DNA from: Dysgonamonadaceae bacterium
GTDB taxonomy: Bacteria > Bacteroidota > Bacteroidia > Bacteroidales > Azobacteroidaceae
Assembly (NCBI GenBank): GCA_031253625.1
Contig: JAIRVZ010000054.1
Location: 1-51,193 of the forward strand
Reading direction: 5' to 3'
DNA length: 51,193 nt
Shown here: positions 8,524-16,627 of the stretch, one piece after another
Layout of the letters: every line of letters starts with the position of its first letter
Position numbering within the stretch: the first letter of the stretch is position 1
Translations under genes and position numbers: made by a program
Notes under the pieces: generated by a model
The model's database searches: none
What the model was told of the DNA's origin: nothing
The model's input: the letters and a program-made list of their open reading frames with translations, nothing else

Positions 8524-8546
8524 GATTCAAACAACAATGGTTTGAA

Positions 8547-8577
8547 CAAAGATATAATTCTTTTTCGACTGTACAAA
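8547..8577 (-). promoter_or_regulatory. full -33/-7 promoter of the amidase gene
   Basis: On the minus strand TTTG (8577-8574), then exactly 19 bases, then TATCTTTG (8554-8547). Both boxes match the Bacteroidetes consensus perfectly. It lies 24 bases before the ATG. Confidence 0.72.
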
Positions 8578-8621
8578 ATGGTTTACTTCAATTAAATATC
8601 CACTTATTAACGAGTTTTTTA

Positions 8622-8629
8622 TAACTTTG
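8622..8629 (+). promoter_or_regulatory. -7 element of the DUF5063-exonuclease-rlmI run
   Basis: TAACTTTG, a perfect TAnnTTTG match, 24 bases before the GTG start at 8653. No TTTG box is found at 19-21 bases. Confidence 0.5.
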
Positions 8630-8652
8630 TCGGGTTAAATACAAAATATTAA

Positions 8653-9162
8653 GTGGAAGAAGTTATTTATTCAAATCATACGATTGATTTTGTAAAAATC
8701 GCTTTAGAATTTTGCAGCTGGGTCGAAAATGTTCGCGGAAACGATAAAGAAAGATTTATTGATGAAGGAACTAAAATTTTGCCCATGCTTTATCTCAAGG
8801 CTTCGTTTGTTCCTCAAGTAGAAGAAGAATATGATTCTGATTGGGAAACGGGAGTGATAGAAGAAATGTATGCACGCGTTTTAAGCGGCATAGCTGATTT
8901 ACTTGGCGATGATGATTTATATTTGGAAACTTTCCATCCTGATATGCAATACAGCGATACTCCTGTTGCAGTAAGTATTTCGGAAGATTTGGCCGATATT
9001 TATCAGGATTTGGGTAATTTTATTTCTGTGTTCAAACATGCTCAAAAAGAAACGATGACCGATTCTTTGGCTGCGTGTATTGAATCTTTCAAGGGTTATT
9101 GGGGGCAAAAATTAGTCAATGCTTTAAGAGCGTTACATCATTTAAGATGGAATCAAGTATAA
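8653..9162 (+). CDS. DUF5063 domain-containing protein
   Basis: A 169-residue acidic, mostly helical cytoplasmic protein assigned to DUF5063, a family with no known activity. It starts with GTG (GTG GAA GAA GTT), the first codon after the promoter element at 8622-8629. No catalytic motif or membrane segment is visible. Its last 16 bases overlap the start of the exonuclease gene, so translation of the two is coupled. The order DUF5063, 3'-5' exonuclease, RlmI-type methyltransferase is one I recall from other Bacteroidetes. It hints at an RNA-related role, but that is inference. Confidence 0.82.
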   Translation: MEEVIYSNHTIDFVKIALEFCSWVENVRGNDKERFIDEGTKILPMLYLKASFVPQVEEEYDSDWETGVIEEMYARVLSGIADLLGDDDLYLETFHPDMQYSDTPVAVSISEDLADIYQDLGNFISVFKHAQKETMTDSLAACIESFKGYWGQKLVNALRALHHLRWNQV

Positions 9163-9725
9163 CAAAAGAAACGATTTTAACGTTAGAACCGGAAACATTC
9201 ACAGGTCGAATCATAGTGGTTCAGTCTTTGGCCGAGGCGGAAAAAGCTGTCGACTATCTCTCCTGTTGTTCCATGATAGGGTTTGACACAGAAACACGTC
9301 CGTCTTACAAAAAAGGTGTATTTTACCTCATTTCGCTCATTCAGCTATCTACAGAAGATACTTGTTTTTTGTTCAGGTTGAATATAATCGGTTTTCCTCA
9401 ATGTTTAATTGATTTACTGTCTAATCCCAATGTAAAAAAAATCGGATTATCATTGAAAGATGATTTTGCTTCGATGAACCGTCGTCAAGCATTTACACCC
9501 GAAGGTTTTGTCGACTTGCAAAAAATTGTTCAAGAATATGGCATAACAGTCATCAGTCTTCAAAAAGTATATGCTACATTGTTCAATAAGAAAATATCGA
9601 AAAATCAGCGACTTACTAATTGGGAGGCCGATGTATTGACCGAATCTCAAAAAAGATATGCAGCCTTGGATGCTTGGGCTTGCCTTAAAATTTATAATAA
9701 ACTAAAAACGAAAAGTGAAAAGTGA
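9147..9725 (+). CDS. 3'-5' exonuclease, RNase D-like DEDD family
   Basis: A DEDDy 3'-5' exonuclease domain protein of 192 residues. Motif I is GFDTETRP (Asp and Glu metal ligands), motif II is the GLSLKDDF region, and motif III is RYAALDAWACLKIY with the Tyr and final Asp. It consists of the nuclease domain only, without the HRDC domains of full RNase D, so it resembles the short Bacteroidetes 3'-5' exonuclease domain proteins. An upstream TTG (9099) is open, but the ATG at 9147, overlapping the previous gene by 16 bases, is the better start. The last codons and stop come from a palindromic repeat (9704-9763). Confidence 0.88.
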   Translation: MESSITKETILTLEPETFTGRIIVVQSLAEAEKAVDYLSCCSMIGFDTETRPSYKKGVFYLISLIQLSTEDTCFLFRLNIIGFPQCLIDLLSNPNVKKIGLSLKDDFASMNRRQAFTPEGFVDLQKIVQEYGITVISLQKVYATLFNKKISKNQRLTNWEADVLTESQKRYAALDAWACLKIYNKLKTKSEK

Positions 9726-9778
9726 AAAATTAATAATAAGAATACTTTTCACTTTTCGTTTTTCACTTTTCACTTCAA
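9704..9778. repeat. GTGAAAAGTGAAAA-type inverted repeat
   Basis: A 19-base perfect inverted pair (9704-9722 with 9745-9763; core CGAAAAGTGAAAAG) plus a further copy of TTTCACTTTTCACTT up to 9775. The left arm encodes the last residues of the exonuclease and leads into its TGA stop. The right side ends just before the rlmI ATG at 9780. Repeats of this type are common between Bacteroidales genes (recollection). It may act as an attenuating hairpin between the two genes. Confidence 0.7.
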
Positions 9779-9779
9779 A

Positions 9780-10961
9780 ATGGTAAAATTATATTTGCGC
9801 CCTAAAAAAGAAGAATCTGTATTGCGATTTCATCCGTGGATTTTTTCGGGAGCCATCAGTCACAGTGATGGAAATCCCGAAGAAGGCGACTTAGTTGCTG
9901 TTTATGATTCGCAGAAAAGATTTTTAGCCATAGGTCATTGTCAAGTTGGAAGCATTGCGGTCAGGATTCTCACATTCAAAGAAGAAACCATTGATAAAGA
10001 TTTTTGGAAAAAGCGTTTTGAAGATGCTTATCGCTTAAGGAAACAACTGAAATTGATAAATCCTCCGGTTAACGATACTTACCGGTTGATTCATGGAGAA
10101 GGCGACCTGATGCCCGGATTGATTGTCGATGTTTATGCCGGAACAGCCGTTATGCAAGCACATTCGCCCGGAATGCACTTGGCAAGGATTGAATTAGCGG
10201 AAGCACTTAAAGAAGTAATGGGCAACGATATACAAAATATATACTATAAATCGGAGTCTACTTTGCCGTTTAAAGCTGATTTGGGCGCAGAAAATGATTA
10301 CCTGATTGGAGGTGATCATGTTTCTAATATCGCAATCGAACAGGGCGTTAAATTCCATATCGACTGGGTTAAAGGCCAAAAAACAGGCTTTTTTATCGAC
10401 CAACGAGATAATCGTGCCTTGCTCGAAAAATATGCCGAAGGACGTAAAGTCTTGAATATGTTTTGCTACACCGGTGGTTTCTCCTGTTATGCGATGCGGG
10501 GGAATGCCCAATTGGTGCATTCGGTCGACAGTTCTTCTAAAGCTATTAAACTGACGAATGACAATGTGTCATTAAATTTCCCCGAAGATGCTCGACATGA
10601 GGCTTTTGCAGAAGATGCTTTCAAGTATTTGGAACAGATGGGATCGCAATACGACCTGATTATTTTAGATCCGCCTGCATTTGCCAAACATCGCAACGTG
10701 TTGAAAAATGCTTTGCAAGGCTATCGAAAACTGAATGCAATAGCGTTTGAAAAAATCAAACCGGGAGGAATTATATTCACATTTTCGTGCTCTCAGGTGG
10801 TTACTAAAGAAAATTTCCGTTTGGCAGTTTTCAGTGCGGCCGCTCAGTCAAAGAGAAAAGTTAAAATACTTCATCAGCTAACTCAACCCGCTGATCATCC
10901 GATTGATATATATCATCCTGAAGGCGAATATATCAAAGGACTTGTTTTATATGTTGAATAA
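9780..10961 (+). CDS. rlmI: class I SAM-dependent rRNA methyltransferase (RlmI-like)
   Basis: Homologue of RlmI, which makes 5-methylcytosine in 23S rRNA using S-adenosylmethionine. An N-terminal PUA RNA-binding domain (about 1-75, with VLRFHPWIFSGAI) precedes a central segment and a Rossmann methyltransferase domain (about 180-390). Visible motifs are GFFIDQRDNR, VLNMFCYTGGFS (SAM site) and LDPPAFAKHR near residue 300. A Cys in FSCSQ is near the C-terminus. The 393 residues match the family. It follows DUF5063 and the exonuclease on the same strand. The exact target base is by homology only. Confidence 0.93.
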   Translation: MVKLYLRPKKEESVLRFHPWIFSGAISHSDGNPEEGDLVAVYDSQKRFLAIGHCQVGSIAVRILTFKEETIDKDFWKKRFEDAYRLRKQLKLINPPVNDTYRLIHGEGDLMPGLIVDVYAGTAVMQAHSPGMHLARIELAEALKEVMGNDIQNIYYKSESTLPFKADLGAENDYLIGGDHVSNIAIEQGVKFHIDWVKGQKTGFFIDQRDNRALLEKYAEGRKVLNMFCYTGGFSCYAMRGNAQLVHSVDSSSKAIKLTNDNVSLNFPEDARHEAFAEDAFKYLEQMGSQYDLIILDPPAFAKHRNVLKNALQGYRKLNAIAFEKIKPGGIIFTFSCSQVVTKENFRLAVFSAAAQSKRKVKILHQLTQPADHPIDIYHPEGEYIKGLVLYVE

Positions 10962-11051
10962 AAAAATGATTTTTTGAACAATTTGGTATAATTATTGTTA
11001 TATAAGCAAATAAGATATTTTAATCGTAATATTAATTTTAAAAATTTAGTT

Positions 11052-11912
11052 ATGAAAGATTTAGGAAAATTACTACTGATATTAGCAGTTGGTATAGCGC
11101 TTACAAGTTGCGTAAGCAGTAGAAGGTTTAATCGATTGAATACGGAACACAATCAGTTGAGAACAGATTTTCAAGAAAGTCAAATGCTATTAACAAGATG
11201 CAACACTAACGTGGTAAATCTTGAAGATAGATTGGCAGAGGCACGAAAAAACAACGAAAACTTGCGTACAACTTTGAATAATCTGCAAAATTCGTTAGAT
11301 TTGAGTCTTACTCAAGGAACTCAAAGTAATGTGAACATTGCAAGATTGGTAGACGAAATCAATGCTTCCAATCGTTTTATTCAACATTTGGTACAAGCTA
11401 AAAACAGATCCGATTCTTTGAATCTTGTAATGGTTACCAATCTTACCCGTTCGCTTACTCGCGAAGAGATGCAAGGTTTAGACATTCAAGTGTTGAGAGG
11501 AGTTGTATATATCTCTTTGGCCGACAACATGTTGTTTGATTCCGGAAGCTTTGAGATACGCAATCAGGCAGGTGAAACCCTTAGCAAAATTGCTAAAATC
11601 ATCTTGGATTATAGAGAGTATAGCGTGTTAGTGGAAGGAAATACCGACGATGTGCCGATTTCCCGCACTAATATCCGTAACAACTGGGACTTAAGTGTTT
11701 TACGCGGTTCTTCTGTTGTTCAGGCATTGCAAAACAATTATGGAGTTGACCCCAAACGTTTGACTGCTGCCGGACGCGGAGAGTATAATCCGATAGCTAG
11801 CAATAACACACCTGATGGAAGGGCTCGTAACCGCAGAACTCAGATAATTATTACTCCTGAATTAAATCAGTTTTTGGAATTGATTGAGCAGGCTCCGAGT
11901 AGTACTTTCTAA
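11052..11912 (+). CDS. OmpA-family outer membrane lipoprotein
   Basis: A 286-residue lipoprotein. The signal peptide ends in the lipobox LTSC with Cys near residue 19. A coiled-coil region (about 25-125, rich in Asn, Leu and Glu) follows. The C-terminal OmpA/MotB peptidoglycan-binding domain (about 150-275) has VEGNTDDVPIS and NTPDGRARNRR. It tethers the outer membrane to the wall (family knowledge). The open frame extends upstream to a TTG at 10995, but the ATG at 11052 starts exactly at the signal peptide, so it is chosen. A strong terminator follows. It resembles Bacteroidetes OmpA-like lipoproteins with long coiled-coil spacers. Confidence 0.92.
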   Translation: MKDLGKLLLILAVGIALTSCVSSRRFNRLNTEHNQLRTDFQESQMLLTRCNTNVVNLEDRLAEARKNNENLRTTLNNLQNSLDLSLTQGTQSNVNIARLVDEINASNRFIQHLVQAKNRSDSLNLVMVTNLTRSLTREEMQGLDIQVLRGVVYISLADNMLFDSGSFEIRNQAGETLSKIAKIILDYREYSVLVEGNTDDVPISRTNIRNNWDLSVLRGSSVVQALQNNYGVDPKRLTAAGRGEYNPIASNNTPDGRARNRRTQIIITPELNQFLELIEQAPSSTF

Positions 11913-11945
11913 GGTAATGATGTCAGGAAAAACAGTTTTCATCAT

Positions 11946-11980
11946 AAAAAATGAGTGTCCCGAAAGGCACTCATTTTTTT
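11946..11980. terminator. bidirectional terminator between the OmpA-like and TPR genes
   Basis: A stem AAAAAATGAGTG (11946-11957) pairs with CACTCATTTTTT, with a GC-rich inner stem around a CGAAA loop. A T tract follows on both strands. It serves convergent genes ending at 11912 (+) and 11979 (-), and it overlaps the TPR gene stop. Confidence 0.85.
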
Positions 11981-12812
11981 ATTTGCAAAACTTCAATAAT
12001 TCTTCAGCCTCTTTCTTATCATATCCTAAAGAAATTGCTTTTTCAATATCTGAACGTGCCGATTTTTTTTCATATTGAAGAAGTTTAACTCTTGCCCGCA
12101 ACACATAAGTATATGGATTTTTAGGGTCTAATGAAAGGGATTTATTTATATCAGACATTGCTTTGGGGTACTTTTCCATCAATAAATATAATTCACCCCG
12201 GCCTGTATATAAATCGGCATTATCATAAATTTTATCCAAGAGATAGTTGTAGATTTTCTCTGCCTCATTGTATTCCCGACGAAATTTACACAGAGAGGCG
12301 ATTCCCATTCTTCCTGATAAAGTGTTAGGATTTATTTCTATGATTCTTTCAAAATCGGTTTGGGCAGCACCGAAATTCTTCACCTGTAGATAAAGGAGTC
12401 CTCTTTCAAAAAGGGTATTTTCATTATTTTCTTCTATCCAAAGCAATGAAGTATAGTCGGTTATCGCATTTTCAGCGTGCCCAAGTTCTGCGTATAAAGA
12501 TGCTCGGTTCGATAGGAAAGTTACGTTTCGAGGAGCGCGACTTAAAGCGGCAGTATAGGAAACAATTGCCTCTTCCGATTTGCCCAATCGACGTTGGATT
12601 GTACCTAAATTAGATAACAGCAAAACATTGCGAGGATTGGCCGGTTCTAATTTCATCGCCTCTTTTAACGATGTTTCTGCTGCCGGTAAATTGTTATTTT
12701 CAATGTATTTAAAAGAAAAATCAATCAACTCGTCGTAGGTTTGGGCAATAGTGAGTTGAGGAGAAATAAAAGAATAAAGGAATAGTGAAAGGAAAAATAA
12801 TTTGAATTTCAT
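11979..12812 (-). CDS. tetratricopeptide repeat protein (exported)
   Basis: A 277-residue protein with a signal peptide (about 1-23, ending TIAQ) and about six to seven TPR units from residue 24 to the end. Examples are NNLPAAETSLKEAMKLEPAN, GKSEEAIVSYTAALSRAP and YPKAMSDINKSLSLDPKNP. TPRs are protein-interaction scaffolds; no enzyme motif is present. It lies downstream of rprXY on the same strand, but a 97-base palindromic element separates them. The location is likely periplasmic, and the partner is unknown. Confidence 0.9.
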   Translation of the reverse strand: MKFKLFFLSLFLYSFISPQLTIAQTYDELIDFSFKYIENNNLPAAETSLKEAMKLEPANPRNVLLLSNLGTIQRRLGKSEEAIVSYTAALSRAPRNVTFLSNRASLYAELGHAENAITDYTSLLWIEENNENTLFERGLLYLQVKNFGAAQTDFERIIEINPNTLSGRMGIASLCKFRREYNEAEKIYNYLLDKIYDNADLYTGRGELYLLMEKYPKAMSDINKSLSLDPKNPYTYVLRARVKLLQYEKKSARSDIEKAISLGYDKKEAEELLKFCK

Positions 12813-12840
12813 AAGCTTTGAATTTAAAACGAATCTATCT

Positions 12841-12937
12841 CAAAAGAACGCAGATGACGCGGATAACGCGGATTTTCGCAGATAATAATTTAAAATCCGT
12901 GTAAATCTGCGTTATCCGCGTCATCTGTGTTCTTTTG
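12841..12937. repeat. copy 2 of the dispersed hairpin element
   Basis: Arms 12841-12869 and 12909-12937 are inverted copies with one mismatch in 29, and share the core GCAGATGACGCGGATAACGC with the copy at 2550-2648. The centre again holds a weaker second-level pairing (TCGCAGAT with ATCTGCG-like). It fills the gap between the rprY stop (12945) and the TPR gene start (12812). Confidence 0.85.
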
Positions 12938-12944
12938 TTTTTGT

Positions 12945-13646
12945 CTATTCAACCGGCGGAGGCGCAATCAATTTGTAGCCTTTACCGTGAATATTAATAA
13001 TCTCGATAGTCGGATCGTCTTTCAATAATTTTCTCAATTTGGTAATATAAACGTCCATACTACGTGCATTTAAATAATTATCATTTCCCCAAATATTTTT
13101 GAGGGCATAATTACGTTCCAAAATCTCGTTGGAATGAGAACACAAAAGACTCAACAATTCACTTTCTTTGGTTGTAAGTTTAGAAACTTCATTGCCATGA
13201 GCAAGCGTTTGTTTTTGAGTGTCGAAAACAAATGTACCTACTTTATAGAAAGCAACATCTTTAGCCTTTTTACCGTTCACGCGACGAAGAATAGCCTCGA
13301 TACGAAGCAGTAATTCTTCCATACTGAACGGTTTTGTCAAATAATCGTCGGCTCCGATTTTGAAACCTTCAAGCACATCTTCCTTTAAAGTTTTAGCAGT
13401 CAAAAAGACAATAGGTACTTCACTACTTAATTGTCTGATTTCTTGTGCCAATGTAAATCCGTCTTTTTTAGGCATCATCACATCTAACAAACAGATATTA
13501 TACTGATTTCTCGGAAATGCTTTTGCACCGGCTTCTCCATCAGTAAACAAGTCTACATCATAACCTTTCGCCTGAAGATATTCTCTTAAGAGCATACCCA
13601 GATTCTCGTCGTCTTCACACATGAAGATTTTAACTTTTTCGTCCAT
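12945..13646 (-). CDS. rprY: response regulator RprY (OmpR family)
   Basis: DNA-binding response regulator of the RprX/RprY two-component system, known from Bacteroides and Porphyromonas. A receiver domain (about 1-120) has the acidic pair EDDE, phospho-acceptor Asp55 in LLDVMMPKKDG, TAKT, and Lys in TKPFS. The C-terminal winged-helix domain (about 135-230) follows. ATG at 13646 gives the family N-terminus MDEKVKIF. An in-frame ATG at 13655 would overlap the rprX stop as ATGA and add MII. It is translationally coupled to rprX either way. The residue pattern is a close match to Bacteroides RprY. Confidence 0.94.
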   Translation of the reverse strand: MDEKVKIFMCEDDENLGMLLREYLQAKGYDVDLFTDGEAGAKAFPRNQYNICLLDVMMPKKDGFTLAQEIRQLSSEVPIVFLTAKTLKEDVLEGFKIGADDYLTKPFSMEELLLRIEAILRRVNGKKAKDVAFYKVGTFVFDTQKQTLAHGNEVSKLTTKESELLSLLCSHSNEILERNYALKNIWGNDNYLNARSMDVYITKLRKLLKDDPTIEIINIHGKGYKLIAPPPVE

Positions 13647-13651
13647 AATAA

Positions 13652-15190
13652 TCATCTTTTTATATAAGGTAAAGTAATAATAAATTTCGTTCCAACATTC
13701 ACTTCGCTTTCAACTTTAATCGTTCCATGCAAATCGTCAATGATTTTCTTTACATAAGCCAAACCTAATCCAAAACCTTTGACATCATGCGTATTTCCTG
13801 TGTGTACGCGATAAAATCGATCGAATACTTTTTTCAAATTTTCTTTCTTAATACCGATGCCATTGTCTTGTATGCTGATTGAGATTTTATTGCCTTCGTT
13901 GTAAGTTCGTGCAACCAATTGTAAGGGTACATCCTCGCGCCTGTATTTGATGGCATTTTCCATCAAATTAAACAATACATTCGTGAAGTGCATTTCATCT
14001 ACATAAACGGTCGATTCCAAAGCATCGAGCTCTACTTCCAACTGGCCTCCGCATTTTTCTACCCTTAAGATAAAGGTATGAGCCACATTGGCAAGCGTAT
14101 CGTTTACATCTATTTCTTTCAGCTTCAAAGCTGCCTTTTTGGTGTCGAACAACGACATTTGCAACACTTTCTCGACCAAAAAACTCAATCGTTTTGTTTC
14201 GTCCTGAATTACCCCGGAAATATGTCCGAACATTTGTGGCGATTTCGACAAGTTGGAATCTTTCAACATTTGCCCTGCCAAAGAAATGGTCGATACCGGA
14301 GTTTTCAGTTCATGAGTCATATTATTAATAAAATCATTTTTCATTTCAGACAAACGCTTTTGCCTGAGAACTATATATATAGTTATAATAAAAACAAGTA
14401 AGAGAATGAACGTAAATCCTACAGAAGATGCTATAAATCCCACAGAACTAAACAAGTACGCTTTTTGATTCGGAAAATAAACTTGTAAAGTATAAGATTT
14501 TGCCGAAGGATCTTTTGGAAATAAAGTCTGTGTAAACATATTTACAGCTTCATTCTCATCGAATTGATAACTGCTATACACAATTTTTTTGTTTTTGTCT
14601 ACCAGCGCAAACCGATAGGGCAATTCCAATCCGTTACCTTTTAATCCTAACTTCAAATAAACATCTAATTTCTTAAAATCAATTCGTTCTTCTATTGGTC
14701 GCAAATTCGCATTTATAAGATTACGAGCTACATCGTTCAATAGACTTCTATAGTAAAAATAAGTATCCTGCATCGCACCTTGTATTTCTTGCGATTTATC
14801 GGCAAGACTCCTCTTGCCCTGACTTGGTGCTATCGTCAACATCGGCTGGGTTATTTGAGTTATAGAACTGAATTCTATCTGACTAATTCCTGTTCCCGGT
14901 GCTGTGATTTGCATTTTTTGCTGCGTTATAATTTTAGAATCGATAGTTGTGCTTCTTTTTGCATAATTTCTTTTATTATCCAAATTCAACAATTGATCTT
15001 CCAAAAAACGACTTGCCTCGTCAACTTCCAAATCTCGTGAAACTTGACTCAAACTTCGTTCGACCGCCTCTTTAAATCCTACTGTTCTCGTATTCAGTAT
15101 GATTTGTATGTAATTAAATTGTACATACAACAAGCCGATAAAAGCGAAAATCATCACACATACAATCAACCAAATTGTTGACTTTCTCAT
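13652..15190 (-). CDS. rprX: sensor histidine kinase RprX
   Basis: Membrane sensor kinase partner of RprY, 512 residues. One N-terminal transmembrane helix (about 7-27) precedes a periplasmic domain (about 30-245) and a second helix (about 250-272, VGFTFILLLVFIITIYIVL). The HisKA domain has phospho-acceptor His293 (MTHELKTP). A HATPase domain follows with N box FNLMENAIKYR, G1 DNGIGI and G2 GFGLGLAYVK. All catalytic motifs are intact. It is the first gene of rprX-rprY. The signal sensed is not evident from sequence. No consensus promoter was found in the 243 bases upstream. Confidence 0.94.
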   Translation of the reverse strand: MRKSTIWLIVCVMIFAFIGLLYVQFNYIQIILNTRTVGFKEAVERSLSQVSRDLEVDEASRFLEDQLLNLDNKRNYAKRSTTIDSKIITQQKMQITAPGTGISQIEFSSITQITQPMLTIAPSQGKRSLADKSQEIQGAMQDTYFYYRSLLNDVARNLINANLRPIEERIDFKKLDVYLKLGLKGNGLELPYRFALVDKNKKIVYSSYQFDENEAVNMFTQTLFPKDPSAKSYTLQVYFPNQKAYLFSSVGFIASSVGFTFILLLVFIITIYIVLRQKRLSEMKNDFINNMTHELKTPVSTISLAGQMLKDSNLSKSPQMFGHISGVIQDETKRLSFLVEKVLQMSLFDTKKAALKLKEIDVNDTLANVAHTFILRVEKCGGQLEVELDALESTVYVDEMHFTNVLFNLMENAIKYRREDVPLQLVARTYNEGNKISISIQDNGIGIKKENLKKVFDRFYRVHTGNTHDVKGFGLGLAYVKKIIDDLHGTIKVESEVNVGTKFIITLPYIKR

Positions 15191-15401
15191 ACTTTTTAGC
15201 CCTTTCCTATTTTAAAAACAAATTTCGGAGTTTTTTGTTTAACATTTGGCCAAAAAATGAAAAAATATTTATGTTAACATTTAATTCATTTTAACAAAAG
15301 GAAGACAATGTGGCATTAAAGCTATTTTAAGTTAAAATTAACAATTGAAGAATGTTTTATTTTGATTATGAAATTGTATTCATACTATATTTTTATTTGT
15401 G

Positions 15402-15409
15402 TAACTTTG
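15402..15409 (+). promoter_or_regulatory. -7 promoter element of the GT4-asparagine-synthase unit
   Basis: TAACTTTG matches TAnnTTTG, 25 bases before the ATG at 15434. The rest of the 15191-15433 gap is AT-rich with no other recognised signal. Confidence 0.5.
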
Positions 15410-15433
15410 CGCTAAAATTTTTCCATATAAAAA

Positions 15434-16627
15434 ATGGCAGAATCAAAAGAAAAGAAATTAAAAATACTTCAACTACCTTCTTGGTATTTGCCCGAAGGTG
15501 GCCTTTTTTGTCTGAATCAAACGAAAGCTTTGCAAAAAGCAGGTTTGGAGGTTGATATTTTGGCAAATGTCGTTCTGCCTTGGAGAAAATATAAATTAAA
15601 CATTTTCAAATTTCCTCTGAAAAGCTTTACATCGGTCGAAGATGGTGTTAAGACTTTCAGGTATTATTCTTGGAAATACCCTTTGGTAGACATACCAAAT
15701 ATAAAGAAATGGGTGCGTAAAACTGTTGATTTGTTTGATGCTTACATTGAAAAACATGGCCGGCCGGATATGATTCATGTTCATAGTTGTATGTGGGCAG
15801 GTGTTGCTGCTGCTCGAATTAAAAAGAAATACGGAATTCCCTATGTGCTAACGGAGCATAGAGCAAGATTTAGTCCTTTGAGCGAATATTCAAGAAGTCT
15901 TATCAAAGAGGAGTATACGCCTTTTTTTATCGAAAGTTTTTCTAATGCTGATTTTATTATTCCTGTCTCCAAGCAAATAACTCCTAAGATTAAAGAATTT
16001 TCAAGCAATGTACCTGTAAAAGTCATATCCAATATTACAAGAACAGACTTTTTCTGTTTGAACCCACAGCAAAGAGGGTCTCGAAATACATTTGTATTTT
16101 TCACTTCAAACAGTTTCATTCATTCTAAGGCTTATGACATTCTTCTTCCAGCTTTTGATATTGTTTGTTCAAAACACGACAATGTTGAGTTAAGAATTGC
16201 AGGAAATGGATTTTCTAAAGATGATTTTTTGAAGATTTTAAAGGAAACTCAACATTTCGATAAAATATTTTTTTGTGGACTTTTGTCTCATGACGGGGTA
16301 AGAAACGAGTTGTGGAATGCGGACACTTTTGTATTAGCAAGCAGGACGGAATCTCAATCGCAGTCAACGCTTGAAGCGTTAAGCACAGGTTTGCCTGTTG
16401 TTGTAACAGAAGTCGTTCCTGAAGAGATTTTTTCTTCTGATTTAGGATATAGAGTGCCTGTCGAAAACATTGAGATGTTGGCTGAAAAAATGTGTAAAGT
16501 AATCGAAAATAGACATTCTTACGATAGTAAAATTATCAGGGAACACATTATTCAAATAACATCGGAAGAGATCATTGCAAGGCAGATAATTGAAATATAT
16601 AACAAAATATTGAACGAACATGCCTGA
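15434..16627 (+). CDS. family 4 glycosyltransferase
   Basis: GT-B fold retaining glycosyltransferase of 397 residues. The N-terminal acceptor domain begins ILQLPSWYLPEGGLF, and DMIHVHSCMWAGVAAA is a typical mid-domain strand. The C-terminal nucleotide-sugar domain ends with the E-x7-E region TESQSQSTLEALSTGLPVV. It acts in the cytoplasm at the inner membrane to build a surface glycan. The gene overlaps the next (asparagine-synthase-like) by 8 bases, so the two are translated together. Sugar and acceptor are unknown. Confidence 0.92.
   Translation: MAESKEKKLKILQLPSWYLPEGGLFCLNQTKALQKAGLEVDILANVVLPWRKYKLNIFKFPLKSFTSVEDGVKTFRYYSWKYPLVDIPNIKKWVRKTVDLFDAYIEKHGRPDMIHVHSCMWAGVAAARIKKKYGIPYVLTEHRARFSPLSEYSRSLIKEEYTPFFIESFSNADFIIPVSKQITPKIKEFSSNVPVKVISNITRTDFFCLNPQQRGSRNTFVFFTSNSFIHSKAYDILLPAFDIVCSKHDNVELRIAGNGFSKDDFLKILKETQHFDKIFFCGLLSHDGVRNELWNADTFVLASRTESQSQSTLEALSTGLPVVVTEVVPEEIFSSDLGYRVPVENIEMLAEKMCKVIENRHSYDSKIIREHIIQITSEEIIARQIIEIYNKILNEHA

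Noticed and set aside
9704-9763. Inverted repeats considered as a CRISPR or phage attachment site
   Set aside because: There are only two arms with no regular spacers, and no integrase or cas gene is near.
10995-11051. Longer N-terminus for the OmpA-like lipoprotein from a TTG
   Set aside because: The signal peptide and lipobox begin at the ATG at 11052; the extra 19 residues would precede and mask them.
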